Program-made: the position numbers and the translations under genes
Notes under the pieces: model-generated
What the model was told of the DNA's origin: nothing
The model's database searches: none
The model's input: the letters and a program-made list of their open reading frames with translations, nothing else
Shown: positions 62,409 through 64,000 of the stretch, piece after piece
How the letters are laid out: the number at the start of each line of letters is the position of its first letter
How positions within the stretch are numbered: position 1 is the stretch's first letter
Assembly: GCF_029814825.1 (NCBI RefSeq)
Contig: NZ_CP122379.1
Location: forward strand, 1,116,001-1,180,000
Length of the DNA: 64,000 nucleotides
Reading direction: 5' to 3'
Source of the DNA: Aequorivita marisscotiae
GTDB taxonomy: Bacteria; Bacteroidota; Bacteroidia; Flavobacteriales; Flavobacteriaceae

Positions 62409-64000
62409 ATGAAATTTTTTCAATGTTTTTTTCTTTTTTCAGCAACCATAGTCTCGGCCCAAGTAAATAAATCTACAATTTCCGGAACAGTAACGACTCA
62501 GGGCAATCCCATTCCTTTTGCACAGGTTTTTGTTAAAGGCGCTATGCAAGGTGCAAGTGCTGACGAGGATGGTAAGTATCAATTTTATTTAGACGAAGGC
62601 ACGTTTACAATCGTAGCGCAATCGCAAGGATACACATCCGAAAGCAAAACTATTACTATAGAAAATAAGCAATTTGTATCTCTGAATTTTGAATTATCTG
62701 AACGAAATGAAGAACTGGATCAAGTTGTAGTTACGGGTACACGTACTGCAAAACGCCGGGTAGATTCACCTGTAATTGTAAATTTAATTAACAGTGAAAC
62801 TCTCGAAAAGGTAGTTGCCACAGATTTAGCCAATGGCCTGCGTTTTCAGCCAGGGCTACGCGTAGAAACCGATTGTCAGACATGTAATTACACGCAAATT
62901 CGAATGAATGGATTACAGGGTGGCTACTCACAAATACTCATTAATGGCCGCTCCATTTTCAGTCCGTTAACCGGTTTATACGGCCTAGAACAAATTCCTG
63001 TAAATATGATTGAACGTATTGAAGTTGTTCGCGGTGGCGTTTCGGCACTCTACGGATCTAGTGCCATTGGCGGAACGGTAAACGTAATTACTAAAATTCC
63101 GAAACAAAATAATTATAGCTTAAGCAATACTTACGAAAGTATTGACGGTAAAGCGTATCAAAATGTAATTAACGGAAATGCCACAGTTGTAAACAAAGAT
63201 TACAATGCAGGAGCAAATTTTTTTGTAAGTAATAGAAATAGAACTGCTTATGATGCCAATGATGATAACTTTTCTGAATTGCCCGAATTAAAAAGCAATT
63301 CATTTGGAGTAAATGCTTTTTATCTTCCCAGTGAAAATTCAAAACTTGAGATGAGTATTAGCAGCCTAAACGAATATCGTTACGGCGGCGAAATGGTTGA
63401 CAAACCTGCATATCTAGCAAATCAATCGGAAGAGCGTACCCACAATGTTTTAATGGGAAGTTTAGATTATCAAATTAATTTTAATGAAGATAAAAGTTCG
63501 CTCATAGTGTATTATGGCGCTCAAAAAACAGATCGCGATCATTACACGGGAATAATACCTGATGATCAAGCGGAGCAACAAGCCTTTTTTGCGGCTCCAC
63601 CATACGGTGTATCCGAAGTTACAACGTATCAAGGTGGAGCGCAATACAACCACAAGATCAATAGCTTTTTAGGTGGAAAAACGGTGCTAACTGGGGGTCT
63701 GGAATACGTTTATGACGATGTTTTTGATCAAATTGAAACGTACAACTACCTAACAGATCAAACCACTAAAAATTTGGGTGCTTTTGTACAAAATGACTGG
63801 GACATTTTTAAAAATATTAATTTTCTTTCCGGGTTCCGAATAGACAAACACAACTTGGTAGATCACGCCATTTTTAGTCCGCGACTTTCACTTTTGTACA
63901 AATTAAAGGAAACTACACAATTTCGGCTTGGATGGGGTACAGGTTTTCGCGGGCCACAAGCGTTTGATACAGATTTGCACATAGCCTTTGCTGGCGGCGG
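62409..64000 (+). CDS. TonB-dependent outer membrane receptor (partial, N-terminal 530 residues)
   Basis: Runs off the right edge, giving 530 residues. Signal peptide ends SATIVSAQ; a carboxypeptidase-regulatory-like beta domain follows (ISGTVTTQGNPIPFAQVFVK to about residue 100); then the TonB box/plug with LDQVVVTGTRTAKRRVD, ILINGRSIF, IERIEVVRGGVSALYGSSAI, and the start of the barrel. The plug has a CxxC pair (Cys156, Cys159 in TDCQTCNY), often seen in this subgroup. It imports a metal complex or other ligand; the divergent DtxR-type regulator and shared operator point to iron or manganese supply. Confidence 0.93.
   Translation, partial: MKFFQCFFLFSATIVSAQVNKSTISGTVTTQGNPIPFAQVFVKGAMQGASADEDGKYQFYLDEGTFTIVAQSQGYTSESKTITIENKQFVSLNFELSERNEELDQVVVTGTRTAKRRVDSPVIVNLINSETLEKVVATDLANGLRFQPGLRVETDCQTCNYTQIRMNGLQGGYSQILINGRSIFSPLTGLYGLEQIPVNMIERIEVVRGGVSALYGSSAIGGTVNVITKIPKQNNYSLSNTYESIDGKAYQNVINGNATVVNKDYNAGANFFVSNRNRTAYDANDDNFSELPELKSNSFGVNAFYLPSENSKLEMSISSLNEYRYGGEMVDKPAYLANQSEERTHNVLMGSLDYQINFNEDKSSLIVYYGAQKTDRDHYTGIIPDDQAEQQAFFAAPPYGVSEVTTYQGGAQYNHKINSFLGGKTVLTGGLEYVYDDVFDQIETYNYLTDQTTKNLGAFVQNDWDIFKNINFLSGFRIDKHNLVDHAIFSPRLSLLYKLKETTQFRLGWGTGFRGPQAFDTDLHIAFAGG

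Overview
The window reads as a chromosome segment of a member of the Flavobacteriaceae (Bacteroidota), probably marine; the genus cannot be fixed from sequence alone. Signs are the AT-rich composition, Bacteroidota-type promoters (TAnnTTTG, sometimes with an upstream TTG/TTTG), a secreted M1 peptidase with a C-terminal type IX secretion sorting domain, the ligase-associated DNA repair cluster, and a ribonucleotide reductase whose ATP-cone sits on the small subunit, as described for Leeuwenhoekiella blandensis. There is no rRNA operon, CRISPR array, prophage, integrase or complete insertion sequence. Most of it is ordinary core genome in short operons.

Layout. 1-7.3 kb: tail of a small membrane protein, VOC protein, lipoprotein, DUF5995 protein, a fused OlsF-like acyltransferase, aspartate kinase, GNAT, fructose-bisphosphatase, TerB-like protein. 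7.4-14 kb: the four-gene Exo-Lig-Lhr-PdeM repair cluster followed by a TspO-like protein. 14-26.2 kb: disulfide-oxidoreductase homologue, mfd, a ParE-type toxin-antitoxin pair, membrane-bound HTH protein, YraN, LD-carboxypeptidase, metG, tex. 26.2-34.5 kb: amidase-like/peptidoglycan-binding protein, EamA exporter, ferredoxin plus U32 protein, HDAC-like deacetylase with a 59-residue Cys-rich partner, a frameshifted recQ, a short ssb, TMEM175 and CBS proteins. 34.7-42.6 kb: M28 and M13 peptidases, NAD-binding proteins including an SDR-type threonine dehydrogenase, an SdiA-regulated-type protein. 42.8-50.7 kb: tRNA-Arg(CCT), nrdB-nrdA, topoisomerase IB, tRNA-Asn(GTT), ECF sigma/anti-sigma pair, rseP. 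51-53.8 kb: M1 peptidase and SCO protein.

53.8-64 kb is a metal-homeostasis block: feoA-feoB with two tandem FeoB-associated Cys-rich miniproteins, a DtxR-family regulator heading a TroABCD-type metal ABC operon (binding protein, ATPase, two permeases), and a divergent TonB-dependent receptor cut by the window end. Both permeases carry a C-terminal winged-helix-like extension, reminiscent of chlamydial YtgC-R, and a lone four-helix-bundle gene sits inside the operon. The regulator and receptor share an intergenic region where CTAAAA/TTTTAG half-sites overlap the receptor's -7 element.

The main points for a second look are the permease/wHTH fusions, the transferred ATP-cone in NrdB, the four-gene repair cluster, the recQ frameshift, a C8 homopolymer where a one-base loss would fuse sigma factor to anti-sigma factor, and small dispersed repeats, some lying in frame inside mfd and metG and one supplying part of the mfd promoter.
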